A stretch of DNA of 62,897 nucleotides from Bacteroidetes bacterium UBA1947 (GCA_002336915.1 DDET01000051.1:125471-188367), one strand, 5' to 3'. Shown: positions 54,281 through 62,897, counted from the first letter of the stretch. Numbers and translations are program-made. The notes: generated from the sequence alone by a model not told the origin.

Positions 54281-55651
54281 TTACTTAAGCGTTATTTTGG
54301 TCACCAGGTATTTATTAAATACATAGCCGGCTACAAACAGTCCCGTAATTATTGAAAACGAGAACAGGAGATCGCCCCGGAGCATAAAAAATAATAAACC
54401 TAAAAATACACAATAATAAATGGCATAGTAGTTGATGGGGATGATGTCATAAAAGGACTTCGCACGCCAATAAAAATTATCGTAAACAGCCACCAGCCAT
54501 GCAAGCGCAGCAATAAATATCATGCTGCCGGCAAAACCGAAATTGATATATCCTTCTGCAATAAAGGGGCAGGAAATATTCGTGAACTCATAGCGCATCT
54601 GCCCGTAGATAAAGGCCCCACTACCCACAGCCTTACCAGGCCATACGCTTCTTGGGACGAAAAAAAGCAATACGGAAAGCAATTGCTTACCGGAGGTGGT
54701 CCCGTAATCGCTTACGTATTGGATAGCGCGACAGAACGAAGTATAAGTATCGAAATCACCTGCAAGAAAAGAATTGCGAAACACGGACTGTGGATCTTCA
54801 AGCAGCACATTTATCTTGTCTACACTATACCGTGCAAGCCCTATTAGCGGAAAGATGACCGTAAGCATTACCAGAAAGACATAAGTAAAGCCGTTCCGGC
54901 TCCTGAACAGCCGCGAGTTAAATGCCACGGCAAGGCTCATATAAAACGCAGCTACATAGAACCTCGCTGTCGACAAAGGAAAATTAACAAGCAGTGACAG
55001 GATCATCGTAACAGTAAACCAGAATATGCCGATCTGCCGTCTCCTAAACAATACTACTGCGCATAAAGTGTAGTATAAAATGCAGCCCCTGAGCAATTGA
55101 TCGAACAAAAGAGAAAGTGTGTTATTGCTGTTTTCTGTTGCCTCCCTCATGCTGCTTCTTATCCACAGGTTCTCAAAACCCACTATAGCGACCATTAAGG
55201 CGCAGAGGCCCAGGAAAATGACACGGCCCTGGTTATTGAATTTCAACAGGTAGTTTTGCGAGAACCGGTCGACCGCGGGCGGAGCATTACCACCTTTCTG
55301 GCTGAAGAAGTAATTCACTGCTTTAAAAACAATGAATGAGAGCAAAATGATGATATTGGCTATAAGATATGTACTGTCATTTATGTTGTTGCCCCATGGT
55401 ATCACTTTCAGCTCATACTGGCATACAGGTATAAAAGATAGAAAGGAAAAATTAAACAACCAGAATATCTTATTTAAGGAATATGGCCTTGGGTCGGCAA
55501 AGATAAAATAGCTTGATAAAATTGTGTTGAGGAAGAAGGAATATATGACATAGCTCTCTGTGGCTGTTTCACTTTTATGCGGTAAAACAAAAATGAAAAA
55601 GTAACTAAGGACAATAAGCACCCATATAGGATTCAACCGCGTGAGTTTCAT
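54281..55651 (-). CDS. O-antigen/exopolysaccharide polymerase (Wzy-like)
   Basis: The 456-residue protein has about 12 transmembrane helices with a large periplasmic loop (residues ~240-360; RYSVDKINVLLEDP, SVWPGKAVGSG), the usual layout of Wzy polymerases. It joins lipid-linked repeat units in the periplasm. It lies 21 nt after the tyrosine kinase gene and before the flippase gene. Wzy proteins are poorly conserved, so identification rests on topology and context. Confidence 0.75.
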   Translation of the reverse strand: MKLTRLNPIWVLIVLSYFFIFVLPHKSETATESYVIYSFFLNTILSSYFIFADPRPYSLNKIFWLFNFSFLSFIPVCQYELKVIPWGNNINDSTYLIANIIILLSFIVFKAVNYFFSQKGGNAPPAVDRFSQNYLLKFNNQGRVIFLGLCALMVAIVGFENLWIRSSMREATENSNNTLSLLFDQLLRGCILYYTLCAVVLFRRRQIGIFWFTVTMILSLLVNFPLSTARFYVAAFYMSLAVAFNSRLFRSRNGFTYVFLVMLTVIFPLIGLARYSVDKINVLLEDPQSVFRNSFLAGDFDTYTSFCRAIQYVSDYGTTSGKQLLSVLLFFVPRSVWPGKAVGSGAFIYGQMRYEFTNISCPFIAEGYINFGFAGSMIFIAALAWLVAVYDNFYWRAKSFYDIIPINYYAIYYCVFLGLLFFMLRGDLLFSFSIITGLFVAGYVFNKYLVTKITLK

Positions 55652-55672
55652 CGTGCTATTTTTGGTACATTT

Positions 55673-58099
55673 TTATTTTCTCCCAAACAGCTTTTTTATG
55701 CTGAAGCCTTTTTTCTCTTCCTCAAGGTCGTCGCCATAATAGCTGCTGTACTTTGCATAATACTTGGAATACCCTGCTGCTGAAGCGCTGCTTAAACTAC
55801 CGTAGAGGTCATCCTTCTTGTAATCGTTCACCACAATGCTCACGTTGTTAAGCGTGTATTCCTCCGCCATTGACGAAGGCAATATACTTGCCTGGCCACT
55901 GGAATACAGCCAGCGAAGCACAAATACATTAATATCGGCCCTGCGCAATATGGGTATGCTGTCGCTCACAAGACCCACAGGTGCAGTATCAAGTATGATG
56001 AAATCGTATTCCTTCTTGAAAAAATCTATTAATGTCCAAAAACGCTCCAGGTAGATAAGCTCCGAGGGGTTAATAGGCACAGGGCCGGAAGTAACATAGT
56101 CGAGCCCGGGGATAATGGAATGCATCACTATACTATGCGGTTCCATTTTTTCATCGGACAAATATGTGCTTAAACCGGTCTTATTCACATTATTAAAGTA
56201 CCTGTGCATTTTAGACCTCCTCAGGTCGGCGGCAATAAGAATAACCTTCTTGTTTATTTTGGTGAGGGATATGGCGACGTTAAGCGAGACAAACGACTTC
56301 CCCTCGCCGGAAACTTCAGAGGTGACCGCTATTACCTTTTTGACACCGCCGCCGGAAAGGTAGGCCACATTTGTGCGTATGGCATTTACCGTTTCAGTGA
56401 AAACGCTCCTGCTTGCATAGATGTGCGAAAGCGACTCGTCCGATATCTTTTCATTAAAGGGGTAATGGTTGATGATGCCCAGTACAGGGATATTCGCGTT
56501 ACCGTTCAATGCATCAACATCGGAGAATTTGTCGTTAATTGCGCGTTTCAGGAATATCAGGACAACGCCTATCACCAGCCCTGCAAAGGCAAACACAATA
56601 CTAAGCACAACGTTCCTTGGGAATATTTTAACTGCCACCCTGGGGTAGTCAATGATGGAAAAAGAAGGTAAGACACCTGCTTTTACGATCGATGTTTCCA
56701 GTTTCTTGTTGAGCAGCAAGCTGTATATGTTTTTATTCACGTCCACATCGCTGGTAAGATATACCAGGTCACGCTCTGCCGAGGGTATGCCACCTATTTT
56801 ACTGTTTATCTGAGCCAGCTGAACGTCAACCACCTGCTGGGCGTTCATGTTTTTTTGCCTCTGGTTATTGATATTTTCAATGATTCTCTTTTTCAGGCTT
56901 TCTATTTCCTCATCCAGGTTTTTGATCATTATGGAAGCAGCCGAAAAATTGATAAGCTGCTGTTTCCTTTGGTATTTCAGATCATTAAGCCTGGTCACCA
57001 TCCCGTTAAGCACCTGGTCCGGCGCACCGTCCGATGACACTACGTTCGAGACCACATCCTTATTGTTCCTTACATCGTCTGCTACATTTTCTATGTTGCG
57101 CGCCTGAATGTCGAGGATATATTTTTTTGTACGCAGCTCAGAAAGGTCCTGCATGTATTCCCGCGATGATATTTGCACATCTACCATGCTGGTTTGCTTT
57201 TTAAAATCTTCCAGGCGGGACGAAGATTTTTTCAGCAATGTTTCAAAACTATTTACCTGCTCATTAATAAAGTCCAGTGTCTGCTCCGATGACAGTCTTT
57301 TCTCCTCCAGGTCATAAGCCAGGTACGAGTTGATCAAAGCATGCATGAAATCCTTTGTGAATTCAGCATTATCCGAAACAAAATTAGCTTTCAGGATCGG
57401 CAGATCGCGCTCTGCTTCCCTGATGGTCAGTTGTTGCGCCAGTTCCGTAACATACCAGTAGTCTATGAAGCGGAATTGTATGGAACTGTAAGTGCTATTT
57501 ATATTTTGTACCAGGAGGCTCAAACCGGGCACTTTCACTGTATCTCCCGGTTTTACATCATTCATGTTGATATCCACCGAAGGGCTGGCCTTGCTATTCT
57601 CAAATTCCAGGTCGTATGAGTTCCCTTTTTTTCGGAGACTGAATTTGCCTCCTTTATAATTCTCTATGTTGTAGCCAAGTACTTTTGCGCTAAAGGGGAC
57701 CGCCGGGTAAATATTTACAGGTTTCAGCCCTGTATGCTTATAAAAATAGAAATTGGTGTTTAATGTATCCAGTGCATTGTAGATAACAGAAATAGACTTC
57801 ATGATGTATATCTCAGCCAGGTACTCGGAGCTACCGTTATTACCACCCAAAAGCTTATCGGCATTCATGGAGAACCGTGAATTCTTATTATCCTGGTTAT
57901 ATTTAAGAAAAGCCTCCACCTGGTATTCCGGCTTGGTAATGCCCAGGTAAAACATACCGGCAGCAAAGGTCACAACAAACGATATAAGTATCCAATACCA
58001 CCTGCTCAGCAGTATCTTCAACATCTTGTTGATGCTTATACCTTGCCGCTGCGTAGGGGGTACGTAGTTGCCATTATTATTCGCAGGGTTATTTTTCAT
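55673..58099 (-). CDS. Polysaccharide co-polymerase / bacterial tyrosine autokinase (Wzc-like)
   Basis: The 808-residue protein has a Wzz domain between two transmembrane helices (about residues 28-50 and 495-520) with a long coiled-coil periplasmic part. The cytoplasmic BY-kinase domain starts near 585: Walker A SGEGKS (~597-602), Walker A' VILIAADLRR (~619-628) and Walker B FIILDTAP (~700-707). The C-terminus has a tyrosine cluster with six Tyr between 777 and 788 (YSKYYAKYSSYY), the autophosphorylation site. It regulates chain length and export. Its ATG overlaps the stop of the phosphatase gene by 1 nt (TAATG), so translation is coupled. Confidence 0.93.
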   Translation of the reverse strand: MKNNPANNNGNYVPPTQRQGISINKMLKILLSRWYWILISFVVTFAAGMFYLGITKPEYQVEAFLKYNQDNKNSRFSMNADKLLGGNNGSSEYLAEIYIMKSISVIYNALDTLNTNFYFYKHTGLKPVNIYPAVPFSAKVLGYNIENYKGGKFSLRKKGNSYDLEFENSKASPSVDINMNDVKPGDTVKVPGLSLLVQNINSTYSSIQFRFIDYWYVTELAQQLTIREAERDLPILKANFVSDNAEFTKDFMHALINSYLAYDLEEKRLSSEQTLDFINEQVNSFETLLKKSSSRLEDFKKQTSMVDVQISSREYMQDLSELRTKKYILDIQARNIENVADDVRNNKDVVSNVVSSDGAPDQVLNGMVTRLNDLKYQRKQQLINFSAASIMIKNLDEEIESLKKRIIENINNQRQKNMNAQQVVDVQLAQINSKIGGIPSAERDLVYLTSDVDVNKNIYSLLLNKKLETSIVKAGVLPSFSIIDYPRVAVKIFPRNVVLSIVFAFAGLVIGVVLIFLKRAINDKFSDVDALNGNANIPVLGIINHYPFNEKISDESLSHIYASRSVFTETVNAIRTNVAYLSGGGVKKVIAVTSEVSGEGKSFVSLNVAISLTKINKKVILIAADLRRSKMHRYFNNVNKTGLSTYLSDEKMEPHSIVMHSIIPGLDYVTSGPVPINPSELIYLERFWTLIDFFKKEYDFIILDTAPVGLVSDSIPILRRADINVFVLRWLYSSGQASILPSSMAEEYTLNNVSIVVNDYKKDDLYGSLSSASAAGYSKYYAKYSSYYGDDLEEEKKGFSIKKLFGRK

Positions 58100-58869
58100 T
58101 AAACAGTAATGAGGTTATTTACTAAATATTTACTCTTCAGTTTTTGCAGCAGCTTATCATCTATGCCCGCTATTATATCAAAATGCTTCAGCTTGTGGGC
58201 ATCGGTGCCAATAAAATCCACCAGGTCTTCATCGAGCAAATGATTGGCCATCTTTTGCTCGGGCTTGCCGTAATATCCCAGCAGAGACATGAGGTTTACC
58301 TGCAGTAACCAACCCCTGCTCTTTAACTTTTCAAACATATCGGGCATTTTGTTCCAGTAAAGGTAGCGTTCGGGGTGTGCAAGTATAGGCCGCAGCCCTT
58401 TCTCAAAAAATTTGTTTATTAACTGGTCCATATCCAGGAAAGACCTGTGCCCCAGCGATAGCTCTGTGAGCAAATAATTATCACCGAATGGCAGGAGTTG
58501 GTCATTATTCAATAATTCCAGGAAATGCTCATCAAGATAGTATTCGGCACTGTACACCAGTTTCACCGGTATCTCCTTGCGCCCGGGAGCATTTTCAAGT
58601 GCCTCAAATGCGGCCTTTATCTTTTCCCGGTTATTTTCAAACTGCGGGTACCGGATATGCGGACTTGCTATTACCTGCCTGAAACCTAATCGGTGGTACC
58701 TTCTTAAAAACTCAAGGCTCGTTTCCACATCCTGCGATCCATCATCTATTCCCGGCAATACGTGATTATGCATATCGGTACCCAGCCAGCTGTACAAAGG
58801 GCCTTGCCCCTGTGCATTGCTTTGCAAGGTATCCTTTTTGCTACCGAAAATATTTCCCAACAATCCCAT
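58099..58869 (-). CDS. PHP-type tyrosine-protein phosphatase (CpsB/CapC-like)
   Basis: The 256-residue protein has the PHP-family metal motif DMHNHVLPGIDDG (His34 and His36), ASPHIRYP, and later HPERYLYW and GTDAHKL with the other ligands. CpsB-type phosphatases dephosphorylate the Wzc-like kinase, resetting polymer export. It is overlapped by 1 nt with the kinase gene and 3 nt from the Wza-like gene, matching its predicted partner. Confidence 0.92.
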   Translation of the reverse strand: MGLLGNIFGSKKDTLQSNAQGQGPLYSWLGTDMHNHVLPGIDDGSQDVETSLEFLRRYHRLGFRQVIASPHIRYPQFENNREKIKAAFEALENAPGRKEIPVKLVYSAEYYLDEHFLELLNNDQLLPFGDNYLLTELSLGHRSFLDMDQLINKFFEKGLRPILAHPERYLYWNKMPDMFEKLKSRGWLLQVNLMSLLGYYGKPEQKMANHLLDEDLVDFIGTDAHKLKHFDIIAGIDDKLLQKLKSKYLVNNLITV

Positions 58870-58872
58870 TGC

Positions 58873-59646
58873 TTATTTTGTTATCGTAACTATTAGCAGC
58901 GCTGCGCTTATTAACAGCGATATAGGCGCTATTATAGCGGCAATTTGCTGTGCCTTGGCCGAATTAACACTTGCCTTCGATGGCTGCACATACACTATGT
59001 CATTATCCCTCATCACTATATCGTTAAGCCTGGGGTTACCCATGTTGGCGGCATTCAATTCAAATTCTATTGCCTGGCTTGTGTCTGCCACCCTACGTAT
59101 GAGGGTTAGCTTCTTGCCCATATTTTCATATTTTACTCCTTCGGCCATTGCCAGCACTTCCGACAAAGTCTCATTCTCTCTTTCCAGGTAGTACATTCCC
59201 TGTTTGTTCACAGCGCCCAGCACTTTCACGCGCATATTCATTACTCTTACATTAAACTGAGGGGTATTTATAATACCCACATATGCCGCATTCACCAGGT
59301 CGGAGGCTGCCTTCTGGGTAAGATTGGCGATTTTTATCCTTGCAGCCCGGGGCAAGGCAATATAACCTTCGTTATCTACGTAGGCCTCATATTCAGGCAC
59401 TGTTACTCCACCGGGCACCCCATTCACCGTACTTTCATACAACACGGATGCCAGGTTATTGAAACTCTGTACCTTCACTTTATCGCCAGGTTTTATGGTA
59501 TAGTCGGTGGTCCTTAATAGCTCGGCCGGAATGTTATCCCCATAGCTTTGGTTGCTATAGCTGCGCTCAGTACCACAGGCACTTATTAAAAAAAATATAG
59601 ATAAAAGCAATGGGAGCCGAAGCCTTGTCATTAAAATAAATATCAT
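58873..59646 (-). CDS. Polysaccharide export outer-membrane lipoprotein (Wza-like)
   Basis: The 257-residue protein has a lipobox ISAC; the ATG at 59631 (MTRLRLPLLLS) is an equally good start. Poly_export and SLBB-type domains follow (DYTIKPGDKVKVQSF; YVDNEGYIALPRA; VKVLGAVNKQGMYYLE). A C-terminal hydrophobic helix may span the outer membrane, as in Wza. It is the first gene of the operon, 3 nt from the phosphatase gene. A TACCTTTA sequence on the minus strand at 59733-59740 could be its -7 box. Confidence 0.9.
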   Translation of the reverse strand: MIFILMTRLRLPLLLSIFFLISACGTERSYSNQSYGDNIPAELLRTTDYTIKPGDKVKVQSFNNLASVLYESTVNGVPGGVTVPEYEAYVDNEGYIALPRAARIKIANLTQKAASDLVNAAYVGIINTPQFNVRVMNMRVKVLGAVNKQGMYYLERENETLSEVLAMAEGVKYENMGKKLTLIRRVADTSQAIEFELNAANMGNPRLNDIVMRDNDIVYVQPSKASVNSAKAQQIAAIIAPISLLISAALLIVTITK

Positions 59647-59784
59647 TTACCTGTATGCTGTTAAGAGGTTACGCGTAAAATTCCTCTTTTTTTCTAGCAT
59701 CAGCAAACTTTACATGGCTCAAATGCCAATATTAAAGGTAAATTCAAAAACAAATTGCACCCTCGCGGTGTTATTAGCCGAGTT

Positions 59785-60243
59785 ATGAAAGTACAGAAAT
59801 TGTATCGCAAGCAGCTTATTAATGCTACGCTTTCCGAGGTTTGGGATTTTTTTTCACATGCCGACAACCTGGCCAGGCTTACACCCGCCTATATGCAAAT
59901 GAAGGTCACATCCGGCGATCTGCCGGCGGAGGTATACCCGGGACAAATTATCACCTATACCCTTAAGCCCCTTCTGCGTATCTCCGTTTCCTGGATGACG
60001 GAAATAACACATATCATACCTGGACGGCTCTTTGTGGATGAACAGCGCAGCGGCCCATATAGAATATGGCATCATGAGCACCATTTCGAGGAGCAAGATG
60101 GCAAGGTGCTTATGACCGACATAGTCCACTACCAGTTGCCCTTTTCATTTTTGGGCTCCTTTGCGCACTTTCTCTTTATTAAGCGGCAATTAGACGGTAT
60201 CTTTGAATACCGCCAAAGGCAGATAGAAACGATCTTTAAATAA
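59785..60243 (+). CDS. SRPBCC family protein (ligand-binding, cyclase/dehydrase-like)
   Basis: I choose the ATG at 59785 (MKVQKLYRKQL) since the upstream TTG at 59755 adds ten unlikely residues. The 152-residue protein has the SRPBCC features EVWDFFSHADNLARLTP at the start, PGQIITYTL and GPYRIWHHEHHFEEQ. It is predicted to bind a hydrophobic ligand. It is 61 nt before the B12-type MerR regulator gene and may form one transcription unit with it. Homologous SRPBCC genes sit beside carotenoid genes in other Bacteroidota (from general knowledge). Confidence 0.82.
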   Translation: MKVQKLYRKQLINATLSEVWDFFSHADNLARLTPAYMQMKVTSGDLPAEVYPGQIITYTLKPLLRISVSWMTEITHIIPGRLFVDEQRSGPYRIWHHEHHFEEQDGKVLMTDIVHYQLPFSFLGSFAHFLFIKRQLDGIFEYRQRQIETIFK

Positions 60244-60304
60244 CACAACTTTTTGCTTGCGCTAATTGTTTCTATAATAAAATACCGTGGCCATTATAGA
60301 AGAA

Positions 60305-61183
60305 ATGAACAGGTTCAGTATCAGGGATATTGAAAATTTAACCGGTATCAAAGCCCATACGATCCGTATATGGGAGCAACGCTACGGCATTTTACAGCCT
60401 AAGCGTACCAATACAAACATCCGCTACTACGATGCCCTGGACCTTAAAATGGCCCTGCGCATAGCCCTGCTGAATAATTACGGCTATAAGATATCACGGA
60501 TAGGCACCATGAATGAGCAGGAGATGAACTCGCTGATCACCAAAATAACAGACCAGCAGTTCAAGCTTCAGCTGATCGTTAATGAGTTGCTTGAGTCTAC
60601 ACTCTCCATGGACACGGTACAGTTCGAGATGCTGCTCAATTCATACCTCAAGAAGCACGGTATTGAGCAAACTATAGAGCAGCTGATCTTTAATTTCCTG
60701 GAAAAAATAGGGCTGATGTGGATGACGGACCGTATTTTCCCGGCACAGGAGCACCTTGTAAGCAATATCATTTACCGCAAACTGGCACTGGGCATAGAGC
60801 AGCTGCTACCGGTGGATACACAGCAAAATCCCATTCTGCTCTTCTTGCCCGAGGGCGAAATACATGATATAGGACTGCAATATGTTAACTACCTGCTGCT
60901 GAAAAATGGCAGGCATACCATATACCTTGGCCCAAATTCCCCCATTAACGAGGTACAGTTCGTTTACGAAACATGTAAACCACAATCCATGTACCTGCAC
61001 CTTACCTCTATTGTTGAGGATTTCGATGCAAATAAATACCTCGACCGACTTGCAACGCAATTCGCCGGTGCTACCATCTACGTGTCGGGAGCCATGCTTA
61101 ATTCCCGCAAATACAAGGCGCATAACAATATGCAGTTCCTCTACAACCTTCAGGAAGCGAGGCAGGCACTACTGTCTCTATAG
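60305..61183 (+). CDS. CarH-type MerR regulator with adenosylcobalamin-binding light sensor
   Basis: The start is the ATG at 60305 (MNRFSIRDIENLTGIKAHTIRIWEQRYG); a GTG at 60287 would add six residues. The 292-residue protein has a MerR DNA-binding domain (residues ~1-70), a four-helix bundle and a B12-binding Rossmann domain. The signature W-x9-EH is at W139, E149 and H150. The cobalamin motif appears as E-x-H-x-x-G (E185, H187, G190). CarH of Thermus and Myxococcus uses this arrangement to sense light and release DNA. It lies 158 nt upstream of the ECF sigma gene. Light regulation of the sigma factor and of carotenoid genes elsewhere is an inference. Confidence 0.88.
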   Translation: MNRFSIRDIENLTGIKAHTIRIWEQRYGILQPKRTNTNIRYYDALDLKMALRIALLNNYGYKISRIGTMNEQEMNSLITKITDQQFKLQLIVNELLESTLSMDTVQFEMLLNSYLKKHGIEQTIEQLIFNFLEKIGLMWMTDRIFPAQEHLVSNIIYRKLALGIEQLLPVDTQQNPILLFLPEGEIHDIGLQYVNYLLLKNGRHTIYLGPNSPINEVQFVYETCKPQSMYLHLTSIVEDFDANKYLDRLATQFAGATIYVSGAMLNSRKYKAHNNMQFLYNLQEARQALLSL

Positions 61184-61237
61184 CCCGGGAGCCTTTTGTA
61201 ACCTTTTGTCTGCTTATATATCCAAAGACCTGTAACC

Positions 61238-61251
61238 CTGCTCGAAAGCAG
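61238..61251. promoter_or_regulatory. Small dyad in the MerR-sigma intergenic region
   Basis: CTGCT-CGAA-AGCAG, a 5-bp stem, lies just before TTTATCTTTATC, which contains a TATCTTTA box at 61259-61266. It is a candidate operator or leader hairpin. Confidence 0.4.
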
Positions 61252-61310
61252 AGTGTTTATCTTTATCTATATAAAGTATAAACAAAAATGATGACATATC
61301 GTTATTTTTT

Positions 61311-61339
61311 GTTTAATTTTACAATACAAAACATTAAAC
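61311..61339. promoter_or_regulatory. 7-bp inverted repeat just before the sigma factor start
   Basis: GTTTAAT (61311-61317) and ATTAAAC (61333-61339) are separated by 15 nt, centre-to-centre 22 bp, about two helical turns. It is placed where a MerR dimer or tetramer could control the sigma gene. Confidence 0.45.
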
Positions 61340-61341
61340 AA

Positions 61342-61839
61342 ATGACGGCTACGGATTTTAACGAAATGGTGGTTTTGCATAGTGATTTTCTCAAACCCTA
61401 TGCTATGTCGCTTACCCGAAACCGGGAAAATGCCAAGGACTTGTTCCAGGAAACGATGTTCAAGGCATTGCTGAACAGGGAAAAATATCATTTTGGCACC
61501 AACCTTAAAGCATGGTTGCACACCATTATGCGCAATATCTTTATTAATGATTACCGCCGCAGCAAAAAATTCACGCATGTAGACAATGAGGCGACATCGG
61601 AACAATTGCTGGTGAATAAAGGCAGCGCCGCCCAAAACTTCGGCTGGAATAAACTGCGCATGGACGAAGTACAAAGGGCTGTGCACGACCTGCCGGCTGT
61701 TTTCCGAATCGCATTTGAACTTTACTATACTGGCTATAAATACCAGGAAATAGCTACCCTGCTCAAAGAACCGTTGGGAACTGTAAAAAGCCGCATACAC
61801 TTTGCACGCAAGATATTGATGGCAAAACTGGAGCGTTAG
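61342..61839 (+). CDS. ECF sigma factor
   Basis: The start is the ATG at 61342 (MTATDFNEMVVLH); the frame extends to 61288, but those residues are unlike a sigma factor. The 165-residue protein has a sigma2 region (DLFQETMFKALLNR, HTIMRNIFINDYRR) and a sigma4 region (YQEIATLLKEPLGTVKSRIHFARK). No anti-sigma gene follows. It lies downstream of the B12-type MerR gene, an arrangement found for light-inducible ECF factors, so it may direct a light-response regulon (inference). Confidence 0.88.
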   Translation: MTATDFNEMVVLHSDFLKPYAMSLTRNRENAKDLFQETMFKALLNREKYHFGTNLKAWLHTIMRNIFINDYRRSKKFTHVDNEATSEQLLVNKGSAAQNFGWNKLRMDEVQRAVHDLPAVFRIAFELYYTGYKYQEIATLLKEPLGTVKSRIHFARKILMAKLER

Positions 61840-61857
61840 TTAAAACCGGGGCAGGAC

Positions 61858-62577
61858 TTAACGCGGCTTCACCGTGCCTTTGTGCTCTTTATAGATTTTA
61901 CTCATGGCCTTTTTAATTTGGCCCGAATCACCGGCGCCCGCATCAAAACCATGGCCCAGATCTACCAACTTCCCCCTGGAGTCGATATTGTAAAATGAAT
62001 AAGTATTGGTGCCCGATAAGTTCAGGCTGGTGATAACATTATCCGCTGTGTCCAGACTGGCATTAGGTATTTGTTCAAATCCTTTCACCATCGCCAGGCG
62101 TTTATTCTTTGCATCCACAAGATAGAGGTAGCGGGTTGTATTAGACCTGGCACCAGAGGCATGATAGATCAGCAGGTCATTTACTCCGTCGTTATTATAA
62201 TCGTCGAATGCAAGGGTGGGCATTCGACAATGCAGTGAATCGACGAGCAAAATCTCGCTTTTCCCGGGCTTGTCTATGTAAAGCTTTAGCAGCGCATTCT
62301 TGTAGCGTTCCTCATATTCATATTTTTCCGGCAGGCCATCCACATGCAATGATGTCTTGTAGCTCCCATCTGAAAACAAAGTCATCGTGGTATCAAAATT
62401 ATCGAACAAGGTTTGAGGGGCTTTTGATACAGGACTTGTATCATTTACCTTCCGGGTTATGGTATCTACCACTCCGGCTGCATCCTTTTTGCCTGGGTCG
62501 TTGTGTTCCGCGCAGGAACAAAAGCAAGCCAGGAAAGGCAAAAACGATCCTGGAATAGAAATAGTCTTTGTACTCAT
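61858..62577 (-). CDS. Hypothetical lipoprotein with Ca-binding-like FG-GAP motif
   Basis: The 239-residue protein starts MSTKTISIPGSFLPFLACFCSC, with a possible lipidation Cys at residue 18, 20 or 22. The mature part includes AFDDYNNDGVNDLLIYHASG, an Asp/Asn loop like that of FG-GAP or XAC2610-type domains, which bind calcium. It is otherwise unrecognised. It is convergent with the sigma gene across 18 nt. Confidence 0.7.
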   Translation of the reverse strand: MSTKTISIPGSFLPFLACFCSCAEHNDPGKKDAAGVVDTITRKVNDTSPVSKAPQTLFDNFDTTMTLFSDGSYKTSLHVDGLPEKYEYEERYKNALLKLYIDKPGKSEILLVDSLHCRMPTLAFDDYNNDGVNDLLIYHASGARSNTTRYLYLVDAKNKRLAMVKGFEQIPNASLDTADNVITSLNLSGTNTYSFYNIDSRGKLVDLGHGFDAGAGDSGQIKKAMSKIYKEHKGTVKPR

Positions 62578-62832
62578 ACCGGTCTATTAAAAAATAAAAA
62601 TCACCGAAGAAAAAATGTGCTTATTAAATACTTTTTCTGATCTCAGAACAACTCGATCGCAGTTGCAACGCAAAGTACAAGTAAAAATGTAATAGTAAAG
62701 ACTTGCGGGGGCTAATGCACCTTAACTGCATACTATTCATATTGTTGATAGCAAGCTATGATATCAGCAGGCAGCGGATCGCTAAAAACCAATAAAAAAC
62801 TTCAATGTTCCTTAATTGTCGAATTGCCTCAT

Positions 62833-62840
62833 TACCTTTG
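62833..62840 (+). promoter_or_regulatory. -7 box (TACCTTTG) of the PfkB-like gene
   Basis: This TAnnTTTG box lies 19 nt before the ATG, so the mRNA leader would be about 15 nt. No clear -33 TTTG is seen. The rest of the 282-nt gap (62578-62859) shows no gene. Confidence 0.5.
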
Positions 62841-62859
62841 CCGCAAATTTTTAAATCAT

Positions 62860-62897
62860 ATGTCTTTACTGGTAGTAGGCTCTATGGCCTTCGATGC
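62860..62897 (+). CDS. PfkB family sugar kinase, 5' fragment
   Basis: Only 12 codons and part of the next are in the window (MSLLVVGSMAFD). The pattern S-L-L-V-V-G-S-x-A-F-D is the usual N-terminus of Bacteroidota PfkB (ribokinase-like) sugar kinases. The rest lies beyond the edge, so substrate and completeness cannot be judged. Confidence 0.6.
   Translation, partial: MSLLVVGSMAFD

Noticed and set aside
59755..59784. TTG start ten codons upstream for the SRPBCC gene
   Set aside because: The added residues do not fit the domain, which begins properly at the ATG at 59785.

Overview
The window is a chromosomal segment of a Bacteroidota bacterium, most likely a member of the Chitinophagaceae or a close relative (inference). 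Support comes from five secreted proteins with type IX secretion (T9SS) sorting domains, SprB-type adhesin repeats with CHU_C tails, a GldM-like protein, bacillithiol synthesis (bshC), a TAnnTTTG-type -7 promoter box before several genes, and weak ribosome binding sites. Genes are dense on both strands. I see no transposase, no CRISPR array, no rRNA and no intact prophage.

Layout. 1-28: 5' part of a tRNA. 80-3184: a glycosyltransferase fused to a membrane and sugar-transferase-like tail, then a SRPBCC/GyrI-like protein. 3331-8181: rlmN, fabH, fabG and an M28 peptidase. 8465-14632: a 2055-residue SprB-repeat adhesin. 14744-21000: a secreted hydrolase, a 7TM adenylate cyclase, a radical SAM enzyme and a stand-alone GldM-like domain protein. 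21079-29941: a beta-propeller amidohydrolase, a flavodoxin, a DUF998 membrane protein, an NHL-propeller T9SS substrate, an 11-unit array of 10/11-bp repeats and an HTH protein. 30187-36445: a TonB-family protein and folC; opposite them a run of priming sugar transferase, lipoprotein, Gfo/Idh oxidoreductase and radC. 36599-43472: two tandem paralogous SprB/PKD/CHU_C adhesins that share an uncharacterised N-terminal alpha/beta domain. 43563-51715: bshC, a beta-barrel protein, two tandem EGF-like proteins, gcvT, an AlgJ-like SGNH protein, pyrH and a VWA protein. 51825-59646: a GT14 glycosyltransferase facing a polysaccharide export operon (Wza-, CpsB-, Wzc-, Wzy- and Wzx-like). 59785-61839: a SRPBCC protein, a CarH-type B12 MerR regulator and an ECF sigma factor. 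The end holds a hypothetical lipoprotein and the first codons of a PfkB-type kinase.

Themes. The window is rich in cell-surface functions: T9SS cargo, gliding-type adhesins, exopolysaccharide assembly and lipoproteins. The clearest regulatory module is the B12 MerR gene, which carries the W-x9-EH light-sensing signature of CarH and lies just upstream of an ECF sigma factor gene. The most unusual non-coding element is the 29006-29121 array, whose mean unit length of 10.5 bp equals one turn of B-DNA; it lies beside a gene for an HTH protein.
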